A stretch of DNA of 64,000 bases, taken from assembly GCF_029688625.1 (NCBI RefSeq), contig NZ_JARULC010000001.1, positions 868,001 through 932,000 on the forward strand, in the 5' to 3' direction. The notes under the pieces are model-generated. The model did not search any database and was not told the DNA's origin. It worked only from the letters and a program-made list of their open reading frames with translations. The translations under genes were made by a program, and so were the position numbers. This stretch comes from Qipengyuania marincola (GTDB lineage: Bacteria > Pseudomonadota > Alphaproteobacteria > Sphingomonadales > Sphingomonadaceae). This document shows positions 54,409 to 63,105 of this stretch, piece by piece (within the stretch, counting starts at the first letter, position 1; the number at the start of each line of letters is the position of its first letter).

Positions 54409-55929
54409 ATGCAGGAAGTCTTCGACGAGGTTCGCAGTGCGCTGCACACGGTGTGGAACCGCCGGTGGCTGGCGCTCGCGGTCGCCTGGGGCGTGTGCGT
54501 CCTCGGATGGCTTTTCGTCGCGACGATCCCAAATAGTTATGAAAGCCGGGCTCGCATTTACGTGGAGCTCGACGACGTCCTGTCCAAGCAGCTCGAAATT
54601 TCCGGCGAGGGGCGCCAGGCCATCACCAAGGTTCGCCAGACTCTGACCAGCGCGGTCAATCTCGAGAAAGTGGTGCGCTCGACCCAATTGGGCGAAAATG
54701 TGAACACCCAGCGCGAGATGCAGGACGCTGTCGACCGACTGACCGAGCAGGTCGGCATCAAGAGCACGGAAGACAATCTGTTCGAACTGACCGCCACCGT
54801 CGGCAACGCATCGTTGACGGATGCGGAGAATGCGGCGCTCGCCCAGGACGTCGTTCAGAAACTGATCGACATCTTTCGCGAGGAGAATGTCGCAGGCAAT
54901 CGCGGGCAAGTTGCCGATACGCTCGCTTTTCTCGACCAGCAGCTCGAGGAGCGCAAACGCGAGCTGGAGGCAGCGGAACAACGCCGCCTCGCCTTCGAGG
55001 CACAGAATCCCGAGCTTATTGGTGGAAGCGGCAGCGTAACAGTCAGGCTGAATGCGATGCGCGATGAAATGCGCGACGTCGATAGCGATATCGCGGCTGC
55101 GCAAAGTGCGCTCGCGGCAATCAGCGGTCAGGTCTCGAGCACGCCGCGCTCCATCGCGACCGCCGGCGATGTGGGCGGGGCACGGATGGCACTTACTCAA
55201 GCACAATCTCAGCTGTCTGCGATGCGGGCACGCGGGCTTACCGACAGCCATCCGGACGTGCAGGCGCAGAAGCGCCAGATCGCCCTGCTTCGCGAACAGG
55301 CTGCAAACGAGCCTTCGGGAGCGGGAAGCGCACCCAATCCGGCCTACGCTTCGCTGGTGGCAATGCGTTCGGAGCGGCAGGCTAACCTTCAGGCGCTGCA
55401 GGCACGCAAGGCGGCCCTGCAATCCGATATCTCGCGGCTGATCGCCAATCAGGCGGAGGAGCCCGCCGTTGCCGCGGAAGCCAATCGGATCAGCCGCGAT
55501 TACGAGGTGCTGAAAGAGAAATATGACGAGCTCCTCAACGATCGCGAGGAGATGCGGCTGCGCGGCCAGGTCGAAACCGAACGCAGCGCGTTTCAGTTCG
55601 AGGTCATCGACCCGCCGACTGCGCCGACACGGCCTGCTGCGCCCAATCGCCCGCTGCTCCTCGTCGGTGTATTGCTCGCAGGTGTCGCGATCGGTTCTGC
55701 CGTCGCCTTCGTCATGGGACAGCTGCGCTCCAGTTTCACGACTGCGGACAAGCTCGAACGCATGCTGGATCTGCCTGTCGTCGGCACGATATCGCGATCG
55801 GTGACCGTCGCCGACAGGCGTCGCGGGCGCGTGCAGCTCAAGAAGTTTTTCGCCGCAAGCGGTGCACTTGCCGGTCTGTGCATGGTGTTGCTGCTGGTTG
55901 AAATCATTCAAGTTGGCTCGGTGGCCTGA
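54409..55929 (+). CDS. XrtA system polysaccharide chain length determinant
   Basis: 506 residues of the Wzz/KpsE-like polysaccharide co-polymerase family. A first membrane helix (about residues 22-42) is followed by a periplasmic Wzz domain (ARIYVELDDVLSKQLEISGEG) and a long coiled-coil-like region (about 160-370, with many Gln, Glu and Arg). A Pro-rich stretch (DPPTAPTRPAAPNRP) precedes the second membrane helix (about 415-440). The C-terminus has a further hydrophobic helix (GALAGLCMVLLLVEIIQV). It sets chain length and works with the kinase downstream. Confidence 0.92.
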   Translation: MQEVFDEVRSALHTVWNRRWLALAVAWGVCVLGWLFVATIPNSYESRARIYVELDDVLSKQLEISGEGRQAITKVRQTLTSAVNLEKVVRSTQLGENVNTQREMQDAVDRLTEQVGIKSTEDNLFELTATVGNASLTDAENAALAQDVVQKLIDIFREENVAGNRGQVADTLAFLDQQLEERKRELEAAEQRRLAFEAQNPELIGGSGSVTVRLNAMRDEMRDVDSDIAAAQSALAAISGQVSSTPRSIATAGDVGGARMALTQAQSQLSAMRARGLTDSHPDVQAQKRQIALLREQAANEPSGAGSAPNPAYASLVAMRSERQANLQALQARKAALQSDISRLIANQAEEPAVAAEANRISRDYEVLKEKYDELLNDREEMRLRGQVETERSAFQFEVIDPPTAPTRPAAPNRPLLLVGVLLAGVAIGSAVAFVMGQLRSSFTTADKLERMLDLPVVGTISRSVTVADRRRGRVQLKKFFAASGALAGLCMVLLLVEIIQVGSVA

Positions 55930-55942
55930 GAGGAACGTGTCA

Positions 55943-57040
55943 GTGAACAAGCCGGCCAATCTCACTCCGCCCGCCGAGGGCAAGGACGACAAGCGGGACT
56001 CTCTGCTTGAGCGCGCCAGTGGGGCGTTCGGGCTCGACGAGCTGAAGCCTGCCGCCGTGCCGAAGGGACTGGCGAGCGACAGGGCCACCAAATTCGCTCC
56101 GCAGCGCGAGATCAGCCGCGACCCACAGCGTGACATGAGCCGCGACTCAGACCGTGAGCTTGGCCGCGACCCGCAGGGGCAGGAGACGCCTCGCCGCCGT
56201 GCATCCGATTACATCGGAGAACCTGCCCACGCCGCTCCCGCCGCAACGCAGCGCGAAGATCGCAAGACGGCAGTTCCCGAAGCCAAGGGGCCGGCAGTAG
56301 AATTCACCGGCGAGAAGCGCGAAATCGTCCGCTCGCTCTTGCGCGAGCAGGGTCTGATCGATCCCGACGGCGGTGCTTCGACCCTGTTGGAAGAATTCCG
56401 CATCGTGAAGCGGCAGGTTCTCGCGGCAGCCAAGGCAGATGAAGGCCAGGCGCAGGCGCGGCGCGTGCTGATCTGTTCGCCCCATCCCAATGAGGGCAAG
56501 ACATTTTGTGCGCTCAATCTCGCCATGGCGATGGCAGCCGAACGCGATACGGAAGTGCTTCTGATCGACGCCGATTTCGGCAAGCCGTCGATCATGTCGA
56601 AACTGGGCCTCGAGGCGGGGAAAGGCTTCATGGACGTGCTCGCCAATCCCGCGAGCCAGGTCGAGGATTTCGTCGTCGGTACCGACATCTCCGGGCTGTG
56701 GTTGCTGCCGGCGGGCGAGCGGACGGGTCGCGACAGCGAGTATCTCGCCAGCGAGCGAACCTGGGAGGTTCTCAACCGGCTCACGCGAAATGCCCCCAAC
56801 CGCTTCATAATCTTCGACAGTACTCCGGCATTGGCGGCCACACCGGCAGCCGAACTGGCCAAGCATGTAGGGCAGGCCCTGCTCGTGGCGCGGAGCGATC
56901 AGACCGGACGCGCGGCTCTGGAGGATGCGATCGACCTTTTGTCGGCGTGTCCCGACATCAAACTCCTGCTCAACGATGCAACCTTCAGCCCGAGTGGTCG
57001 AAAGTTCGGCAGCTATTATGGCTACGGTGAAGAAAAATAA
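55943..57040 (+). CDS. XrtA-associated tyrosine autokinase
   Basis: 365 residues. The cytoplasmic BY-kinase domain has Walker A SPHPNEGKT (Lys186, Thr187), Walker A' VLLIDADFGKPS, Walker B FIIFDSTPA and a C-terminal Tyr cluster (YYGYGEEK) as autophosphorylation sites. The N-terminal 130 residues are a disordered-looking linker with three 8-residue repeats (residues 57-80) rich in Arg and Asp. It regulates polymer length with the chain-length protein. The GTG at 55943 has AGAGGA at 8 bp; an upstream GTG at 55937 is too close to it. Confidence 0.9.
   Translation: MNKPANLTPPAEGKDDKRDSLLERASGAFGLDELKPAAVPKGLASDRATKFAPQREISRDPQRDMSRDSDRELGRDPQGQETPRRRASDYIGEPAHAAPAATQREDRKTAVPEAKGPAVEFTGEKREIVRSLLREQGLIDPDGGASTLLEEFRIVKRQVLAAAKADEGQAQARRVLICSPHPNEGKTFCALNLAMAMAAERDTEVLLIDADFGKPSIMSKLGLEAGKGFMDVLANPASQVEDFVVGTDISGLWLLPAGERTGRDSEYLASERTWEVLNRLTRNAPNRFIIFDSTPALAATPAAELAKHVGQALLVARSDQTGRAALEDAIDLLSACPDIKLLLNDATFSPSGRKFGSYYGYGEEK
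56111..56182 (+). repeat. 24-bp repeat, three units, in the kinase linker
   Basis: Three successive units encode ISRDPQRD, MSRDSDRE and LGRDPQGQ. The SRD/GRD core is kept while other positions vary. It lies in the charged N-terminal linker before the kinase domain. Confidence 0.8.
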
Positions 57041-58710
57041 TGGGTTTTCTTCGCCATTCCGGTCAAGCGATAGCGCTGTCCTTGGCAGCCGTTTGCGCGA
57101 TGGCCACCCCCGCGCATGCGCAATCGGGGGCCACCGCACCATCATCGCAATCGGCGGAGCCGGAAGAGGCGCAGGCGAGCCGGAGCCTGCGCATCGATCC
57201 CTATATCGAGGCGAACACGATCGCCAACTGGCAGATCACACCGGGCGACGACGTTCTCACCTACACGCAGCTGGCGGTCGGAGTTGACGGGTCCGTCCAG
57301 GGGCGAAACACCGGTGGGGCAATATCCCTTCGTTACGAGCGCAATTTCGCGCATCAATCGGACGGCGCGGATTCCGACACGCTGACCGGGCTTGCGCGCG
57401 GTTATGTCTCGCTGGTTCCGCGGGTCCTCACACTGGAAGCGGGCGCGCTGGCGTCGCGAACGAGCGTAGATGGATCCGGCCGATCCATCATCGCGCCACT
57501 GGCGGCGGACGATCTCACTACGCAGACCTATTCGGTCTATGCCGGGCCCAACCTTCAGACCCGTGTCCAGGATATCGACATATCCGCCGACTACCGCATC
57601 GGTTACACGCGCGTCGAAGGGCCGGATTTCCTGACTTTCGCGGGCGATCCGGTCGACATCTTCGACGAGAGCGTCAGCCACAGCGCCAGCGCGCGCGCTG
57701 GAACGCAGCCGGGCTGGGGAGGCTTGCCGGTGGGGCTGGGCGTTGGCGCGGGTTTCTACCAGGAAGACATCTCCAATCTCGACCAGCGAGTGCGCGATGC
57801 CTTCGTCCGCGGCGATGTAACGGTACCCGTGACCCCGACGCTCGCTGTCGTCTTCGGGGCAGGCTATGAGGATGTGGAGGTATCGAGCCGCGATGTGCTG
57901 CGCGATGCCGATGGCGATCCGATCCTCGGGACCGACGGTCGGCTGATAACCGACGAGGCCAGCCCGCGCGTCATCGCCTATGAAGCTGACGGCCTGATCT
58001 GGGACGTCGGTGTCGTGTGGCGGCCGAGCAGCCGGACCGAGCTTCAGGCGACCTTCGGCCACCGCTACGACAGCGAGACTTTCTACGGCAGTTTTACCTG
58101 GCAACCCGACCGTCGCAGCAGCTTCGGCCTTGGTGTTTACGATAGCATCCAGGGCTTTGGTGGACGGCTCAACAATGCGTTGGCAGCGCTGCCCACCGAC
58201 TTCTCTGTCGTCCGTGATCCCGTGACGGGTGATATCACCGGCTGCGTCAACAGCCTCGACGGGCTCGGCTGCCTCGACGGGGCGCTTGGCTCCGTCAGGT
58301 CGTCTGTATTCCGGGGTCGCGGTGTCGTGGCGAGCTATACCTACGATTTCGGTCGTACCGTAGCCGGCATCGGTGCCGGCTACGATCGCCGCCGCTTTAT
58401 CGGCGCGCCGGGTACGATCCTCGAGCTGGCCGACGGTATCGTCGACGAGAGCGTGTTTGTCTCGGCAAACCTCGCCGGCCCTCTGGCTCGCGGCAATTAC
58501 TCGCTCAACGGCTACGCCAACTGGTTCGACAGCGGCGCGAGTTCGCTCGGCGATGCTTTCGCAGTCGGCGCGTCGGCAGCCTATTCGGAGCGCGTTTGGC
58601 GCAACCTTTCGGCACGTGCTGCCGTTGCCTTGACCATGGTAGATCTGGAAGCTGCGCCTGACACCTTCCTGACTGCCTCCGCGCTCCTCGGACTGCGCTA
58701 CGATTTCTGA
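57040..58710 (+). CDS. exosortase A-associated outer-membrane beta-barrel protein
   Basis: 556 residues with a signal peptide (ALSLAAVCAMATPAHAQ). The body alternates hydrophobic and polar residues through many beta strands (ISLRYERNF, ARGYVSLVP, SADYRIGYTRVEG, SRTELQATFGHRYD, GRGNYSLNGYANWF-like) and ends in SALLGLRYDF with a terminal Phe, a good outer-membrane barrel signature. It corresponds to the uncharacterised TIGR03016-type protein of PEP-CTERM/XrtA loci; the function is not established. The start overlaps the kinase stop by one base. Confidence 0.85.
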   Translation: MGFLRHSGQAIALSLAAVCAMATPAHAQSGATAPSSQSAEPEEAQASRSLRIDPYIEANTIANWQITPGDDVLTYTQLAVGVDGSVQGRNTGGAISLRYERNFAHQSDGADSDTLTGLARGYVSLVPRVLTLEAGALASRTSVDGSGRSIIAPLAADDLTTQTYSVYAGPNLQTRVQDIDISADYRIGYTRVEGPDFLTFAGDPVDIFDESVSHSASARAGTQPGWGGLPVGLGVGAGFYQEDISNLDQRVRDAFVRGDVTVPVTPTLAVVFGAGYEDVEVSSRDVLRDADGDPILGTDGRLITDEASPRVIAYEADGLIWDVGVVWRPSSRTELQATFGHRYDSETFYGSFTWQPDRRSSFGLGVYDSIQGFGGRLNNALAALPTDFSVVRDPVTGDITGCVNSLDGLGCLDGALGSVRSSVFRGRGVVASYTYDFGRTVAGIGAGYDRRRFIGAPGTILELADGIVDESVFVSANLAGPLARGNYSLNGYANWFDSGASSLGDAFAVGASAAYSERVWRNLSARAAVALTMVDLEAAPDTFLTASALLGLRYDF

Positions 58711-58724
58711 TAAGGACGCTAGCT

Positions 58725-59921
58725 ATGTACGAAGATTTCTACGGTTTCAGCGAGCGCCCCTTCCAGCTTACCCCGGACCCGGCGTTCTATTTCGAAAGCA
58801 TCACGCACAAGAAGGCGCTGAGCTATCTCGGCTACGGGCTGAACCAGGGCGAAGGCTTTGTTGTCATCACTGGCGAGGTCGGGGCCGGCAAATCGACGCT
58901 GGTCGCGCATCTCCGGCAAAAGCTCGATGGCGAGCAGATGACGGTCGGCGAAGTCGTCACGAGCGCTCTGGACGATGACGAGATGATCCACGTCGCTGCG
59001 CGCAGCTTCGGGCTCGATGTCGCTGGTGGCGACAAGGCAACCGCGCTCGCCGCCATCGAGCTGTTCCTCCATGAAGAGGCCCGCAATGGGCGCCGTGTCC
59101 TGTTGATCGTCGATGAGGCGCAAAACCTCTCGATCGGTGCACTCGAAGAATTGCGCATGCTGTCCAACTTCCAGCTGGGCTCGCATCCGCTATTGCAGAC
59201 GCTGCTTCTCGGACAGCCGGAATTCAAGCAGTTGTTGGCGAAATCTGAGGAACTGGAGCAGCTGCGCCAGCGCGTGATCGCGGCGCATCACCTGGATGCG
59301 ATGCAGCCGGGTGAAGTCGAGGCCTATGTGACCCACCGGCTGCGCCATGTCGGCTGGGACGGTGCGCCGGAGATCGACAAGGCGATCTGGGTCAGGCTGC
59401 ACAAGGCGAGTGGAGGAATTCCGCGCAAGGTCAACCAGATCATGACCCGGCTGTTGCTCATGGGCGCGCTGGAAGAACGCGCACGGCTCGATGCGGAGAT
59501 GCTCGAGGCCGTGCTGCTTGAGATGTCCGGTGACGAAGTTTCGGAGGAAGCTGGCGAGCCTGCATCAAAGCCACGGCCGGATCGCGACCTGCCTGCCGCG
59601 GATGCGATTGCCCGCGCTCATGGAGAGACGACGCCCGACTCCGCAACGGCGGGCCGGTCTGGCGGAGTCTTGTTGAACCGCCAGATCAAGGCAATCGAGC
59701 ACGCCTTTGCCGAACGCGACCGCCACTTGGCACGCTTGCGCCGTGAGGTCGAAAAGCTCGCTGCTGCCCGCGAAGAGGCCGGTGGCGAGCTTTCGGGCGA
59801 TGCGGATAAGCGTCTGGCTGACATCGAGCGTCGTCTCGACGAACAGGAACAATCTCTGCGTCATGTCCTGACGATGATGATCGACTATTTCGAAAGCCAG
59901 GCTACGCGCGCTGCGGCCTGA
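58725..59921 (+). CDS. XrtA-associated ExeA-like AAA ATPase
   Basis: 398 residues. MYEDFYGFSERPFQLTPDPAFYF is the conserved beginning; GEVGAGKST (residues 50-58) is Walker A, VLLIVDEAQNLS Walker B, and GHP-like sensor parts follow (LGQPEFKQLL, LRQRV). The C-terminal 120 residues are a charged coiled coil (RRLDEQEQSLRHVLTMM). Related to the ExeA ATPase of type II secretion but without its peptidoglycan-binding part. It may drive assembly of the export complex. RBS AAGGA lies upstream of the start. Confidence 0.92.
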   Translation: MYEDFYGFSERPFQLTPDPAFYFESITHKKALSYLGYGLNQGEGFVVITGEVGAGKSTLVAHLRQKLDGEQMTVGEVVTSALDDDEMIHVAARSFGLDVAGGDKATALAAIELFLHEEARNGRRVLLIVDEAQNLSIGALEELRMLSNFQLGSHPLLQTLLLGQPEFKQLLAKSEELEQLRQRVIAAHHLDAMQPGEVEAYVTHRLRHVGWDGAPEIDKAIWVRLHKASGGIPRKVNQIMTRLLLMGALEERARLDAEMLEAVLLEMSGDEVSEEAGEPASKPRPDRDLPAADAIARAHGETTPDSATAGRSGGVLLNRQIKAIEHAFAERDRHLARLRREVEKLAAAREEAGGELSGDADKRLADIERRLDEQEQSLRHVLTMMIDYFESQATRAAA

Positions 59922-59939
59922 CGTGGGCGGGAGGAGCCG

Positions 59940-60812
59940 ATGACAGAATCCGGCATCGTCAACGGCCTGTCAGTCGACGTGGAAGACTGGTTCCAGGTCG
60001 GTGCTTTCGAGAATACCATCCATCGCGAGGACTGGGATTCCCTGCAATTGCGGGTCGGCGACAATGTCGCACGGATCCTGGACCTCTTCGATGAAGCCGG
60101 CGTCAAGGCGACCTTCTTCACCCTGGGTTGGGTGGCCGAGCGCAACCGCTCCGCCATGCGCTCCATCGTGGAGCGGGGCCACGAATTGGCAAGCCATGGC
60201 TACGACCACACGCGGGTCTTCACCTTCACGCCGGAGCAATTCGCCGACGACATCGCCAGAGCCCGGGCGATCCTTGAAGACGCGTCCGGTGCACGCATAA
60301 CCGGCTATCGCGCGCCGAGCTTTTCCATCGATGCGCGCAATCCGTGGGCGCATGAAGTGCTTGCCGACCACGGGTATGCCTATTCTTCCAGCGTCGCGCC
60401 TGTCGTGCATGATCATTACGGATGGCGCGAGGCGCCGCGCTTCGCCTTCAACCCGGTGGCAGGCAGCGATCTGGTAGAAATACCGGTGACTACGGCGATG
60501 TTTCGCGGCCGCCGCCTTGCCGCAGGTGGCGGCGGTTTCTTCCGCGTCCTGCCCTATGGCTTCAGCCGCTGGGCGATCCGGCAGGTGAACCGGCGGGATG
60601 CACGGCCAGCGGTGTTCTACTTCCACCCGTGGGAAGTCGATCCGGACCAGCCGCGTGTTGCGACCGCGCCGATGCGATCGCGCCTGCGGCACTATACCAA
60701 TCTCGCGCGGATGGAGGACAAGCTCTCCGGGCTGCTGAAGGAGTTTTCCTGGGGCCGGATGGACGAGCTCGCCAAGGTCGAGGCCGGGCGTAGTCTCGAG
60801 TGGGCAGCGTGA
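59940..60812 (+). CDS. XrtA system polysaccharide deacetylase
   Basis: 290 residues of the NodB/PDA type with the DUF3473 C-terminal part that marks the XrtA family. LSVDVEDWFQVG carries the catalytic and metal Asp, SHGYDHTRV the metal-binding His pair, and ITGYRAPSFSIDARNPW the following NodB motif; VFYFHPWEVDP holds the last His. It removes acetyl groups from the exported polysaccharide, probably at the periplasmic face. No clear signal peptide is seen, so the location is open. Confidence 0.92.
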   Translation: MTESGIVNGLSVDVEDWFQVGAFENTIHREDWDSLQLRVGDNVARILDLFDEAGVKATFFTLGWVAERNRSAMRSIVERGHELASHGYDHTRVFTFTPEQFADDIARARAILEDASGARITGYRAPSFSIDARNPWAHEVLADHGYAYSSSVAPVVHDHYGWREAPRFAFNPVAGSDLVEIPVTTAMFRGRRLAAGGGGFFRVLPYGFSRWAIRQVNRRDARPAVFYFHPWEVDPDQPRVATAPMRSRLRHYTNLARMEDKLSGLLKEFSWGRMDELAKVEAGRSLEWAA

Positions 60813-61870
60813 ACGCTCCGGTCCGGCTCGCGGCTGCCGTTCGATCCGTCGACTTCAACGATCGCACCGAGATCGCGCGGGTCGAGAGTTTCGTGGCGGA
60901 TCGCGAGGGCAGCGTCTTTCAGCGGCCACTGTGGGTCGAAACCACTGCGGAGGGTACGCGAAACACGCCTTTCGGCCTCGTTGTCGAACGCGGAGGCGCG
61001 CTTGACGCATGGCTGCCGCTGACGCTGGTTCATTCGCCGCTGTTCGGCCGGGCATTCGTGTCGAGCGGCTTCGGTGTCGGTGGCGGAATGCTGGTCTCGC
61101 GCGAGGCGGATATCGAGGTGCTCGGTGCGGCAGCGATCGAGCTTGCCGAGAGACATAACGTCGCAACGATCGAGCTGCGCGATGCGACAGCGCCCGGGGA
61201 ATGGAAGTCCATCGAGGGCAAGCATGCCAATTTCTCGCGCGAACTTGCCGCGGATGACGAAGCGCAACTGCTGGCTATTCCGCGCAAGGCCCGGGCGGAA
61301 GTCCGCAAGGGAATGGCCAATCCGCTTACGGTTTCGGTCGGCCGGGACGAGGCGGATCGCGCGGCGCACTATGCCGTCTTTTCGCGGAGCGTGCACAACC
61401 TCGGAACGCCGGTTTTTCCGCGTAGCCTGTTCGACGCCGTGCTGGACGGCTTCGGCCCGGATGCAGACATTCTGACCGTGCATGCCGAAACCGGCCCGGT
61501 GGCGAGCGTTCTTTCGCTCTATCATGCAGGGACGGTCATGCCATTCTGGGGAGGCGGGACCTTCGCCGCGCGAGGCCTGCGCGCCAATGAACGCATGTAC
61601 TACGAACTCATGTTGCATGCCCGTCGCAAGGGGTGCTCCCGGTTCGACTTCGGCCGCTCCAAGACGGGAAGCGGGCCGTTTGCTTTCAAGAAGAACTGGG
61701 GCTTCGAACCAGAACCGCTGACCTATCGCAGCTGGTCGGCGCCCGGCAGCGCGGAACGCAATATCGACCCGAACGATGCGAGCTATTCGACGAAGATCGA
61801 GCTATGGAAGCGCATGCCGTTATCCCTCGCCAATGCGTTCGGGCCGCATATCGCGCGCGGACTGGGCTGA
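60809..61870 (+). CDS. FemAB family XrtA/PEP-CTERM system-associated protein
   Basis: 353 residues from a GTG overlapping the deacetylase stop (GTGA; a GTG at 60800 is also possible). The blocks GLVVERGGALDAWLPL, ISREL-like FSRELAADDEAQLLAIPRKARAEVRKGM, VLSLYHAGTVMPFWGGG and FDFGRSKTGSGPFAFKKNWGF are typical of the XrtA FemAB group. FemAB proteins transfer aminoacyl groups to sugars or peptides. Expected to modify the polysaccharide or a linked peptide. Confidence 0.92.
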   Translation: MNAPVRLAAAVRSVDFNDRTEIARVESFVADREGSVFQRPLWVETTAEGTRNTPFGLVVERGGALDAWLPLTLVHSPLFGRAFVSSGFGVGGGMLVSREADIEVLGAAAIELAERHNVATIELRDATAPGEWKSIEGKHANFSRELAADDEAQLLAIPRKARAEVRKGMANPLTVSVGRDEADRAAHYAVFSRSVHNLGTPVFPRSLFDAVLDGFGPDADILTVHAETGPVASVLSLYHAGTVMPFWGGGTFAARGLRANERMYYELMLHARRKGCSRFDFGRSKTGSGPFAFKKNWGFEPEPLTYRSWSAPGSAERNIDPNDASYSTKIELWKRMPLSLANAFGPHIARGLG

Positions 61871-61881
61871 TCGAGCCGAAG

Positions 61882-63105
61882 ATGGGCGACATCCTGTTCC
61901 TCGGACATCGTGTTCCGTTTCCGCCCGATCGCGGCGACAAGATACGCTCGCACCACCTGCTGAAGGGGTTGGCGAGGATTGCCCCGGTTCACGTGGGGAC
62001 ATTTGCGGAAACACCCGCCGATCGCATGCGGAAGGGAGAGCTGGCGGCACTCGCGAAAACGCACGCATTGATCGACCGTCAGAAACCGTTGCCGCTCGCC
62101 GGACTCCAGGCTGTGGTGACGAACCGTCCCGTGAGCCTGGCGGCATTCGATCACGCGGCGATGCGGTCCTATGTCGCGAAGACGGTAAGAAATCACCGTA
62201 TCGATACGATCTTCGTGTTCTCCGGCCAGATGGGTCAGTATATTCCGTCGGATTTCGGCGGGCGGATCATTGTCGATCTGTGCGACGTCGATAGCGCCAA
62301 GTTCGCTGCCTATGCGGATAGCGGCCAGCGGCGCTGGCTCAATCGAAGGGAGGCTCGCCTGCTGGCGCGGGAAGAGCAAAGGCTGGCCCATCGCGCCGAC
62401 ATGACCTTCCTGATCAGCGATGCGGAAGTCGGACTGTTTCGCCAGCAGATCGGCGATACTGCCGGTATCGACGTGCGATCCCTTGGCAACGGGATCGATG
62501 CCGCGTTTTTCGCCCCTGACGGGATAACCCCGTCCGAGCACTTGGCCGAGGCGGAGGACCCGCAGCTCGTTTTCACCGGGCAGATGGATTACCCGCCCAA
62601 TATCGCTGCGGTCGAGTGGATGATCGATGAGGTCATGCCGCGGCTCCGCCAGCACCATCCGCGCGCCCGCTTCCACGTCGTCGGACGTGCGGCCCCCGCC
62701 AGACTTACGGCACGGCATGGCGAGGTCGGGACCAGGGTATGGGGCGAAGTTCCCGATGTCCGGCCATTCCTGCGGGCCGCGGACATCGTGGTCGCGCCGC
62801 TGCTCCTTGCTCGCGGAGTGCAGAACAAGGTGCTCGAGGCGATGGCCATGGCCCGGCCGGTCCTGCTTACTCCCGGTGCGGCAACCGGCATCGATGCTCA
62901 GAATGCCCAGCATTTCCTGGTGCGCGAGGCCAACCCGGCAATCTGGATCGAGGCGATCGATGAGTTGTTCGGCCAACCCGCAAGGGCGGCGGCGATGGGC
63001 GCGGAGGCTCGTCGCTATGTTGTCGGGAATCTGAGTTGGGAAAGCGTCTATCGCCAGTTGGCCGCACTTGTCTCTCCGGGCGCGGCCGGGCGCGATGCAG
63101 CCTGA
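61882..63105 (+). CDS. XrtA/PEP-CTERM system-associated glycosyltransferase
   Basis: 407 residues with two Rossmann halves of GT-B type. HRVPFPPDRGDKIRSHHLLK is the hallmark start of the TIGR03087-like family; DLCDVDSAKFAAYAD follows, and LVFTGQMDYPPN, VWGEVPDVRPFLRAADIVVAPLL and GVQNKVLEAMAMARPVLLTPGA make the nucleotide-sugar domain. It should add a sugar to the growing polysaccharide in the cytoplasm. The reading frame runs into the start of xrtA (11-bp overlap). Confidence 0.93.
   Translation: MGDILFLGHRVPFPPDRGDKIRSHHLLKGLARIAPVHVGTFAETPADRMRKGELAALAKTHALIDRQKPLPLAGLQAVVTNRPVSLAAFDHAAMRSYVAKTVRNHRIDTIFVFSGQMGQYIPSDFGGRIIVDLCDVDSAKFAAYADSGQRRWLNRREARLLAREEQRLAHRADMTFLISDAEVGLFRQQIGDTAGIDVRSLGNGIDAAFFAPDGITPSEHLAEAEDPQLVFTGQMDYPPNIAAVEWMIDEVMPRLRQHHPRARFHVVGRAAPARLTARHGEVGTRVWGEVPDVRPFLRAADIVVAPLLLARGVQNKVLEAMAMARPVLLTPGAATGIDAQNAQHFLVREANPAIWIEAIDELFGQPARAAAMGAEARRYVVGNLSWESVYRQLAALVSPGAAGRDAA

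Noticed and set aside
54298-56136. Open frame of 612 codons opposite to the chain-length gene
   Set aside because: Shadow frame without domains; it conflicts with a clear operon on the plus strand.
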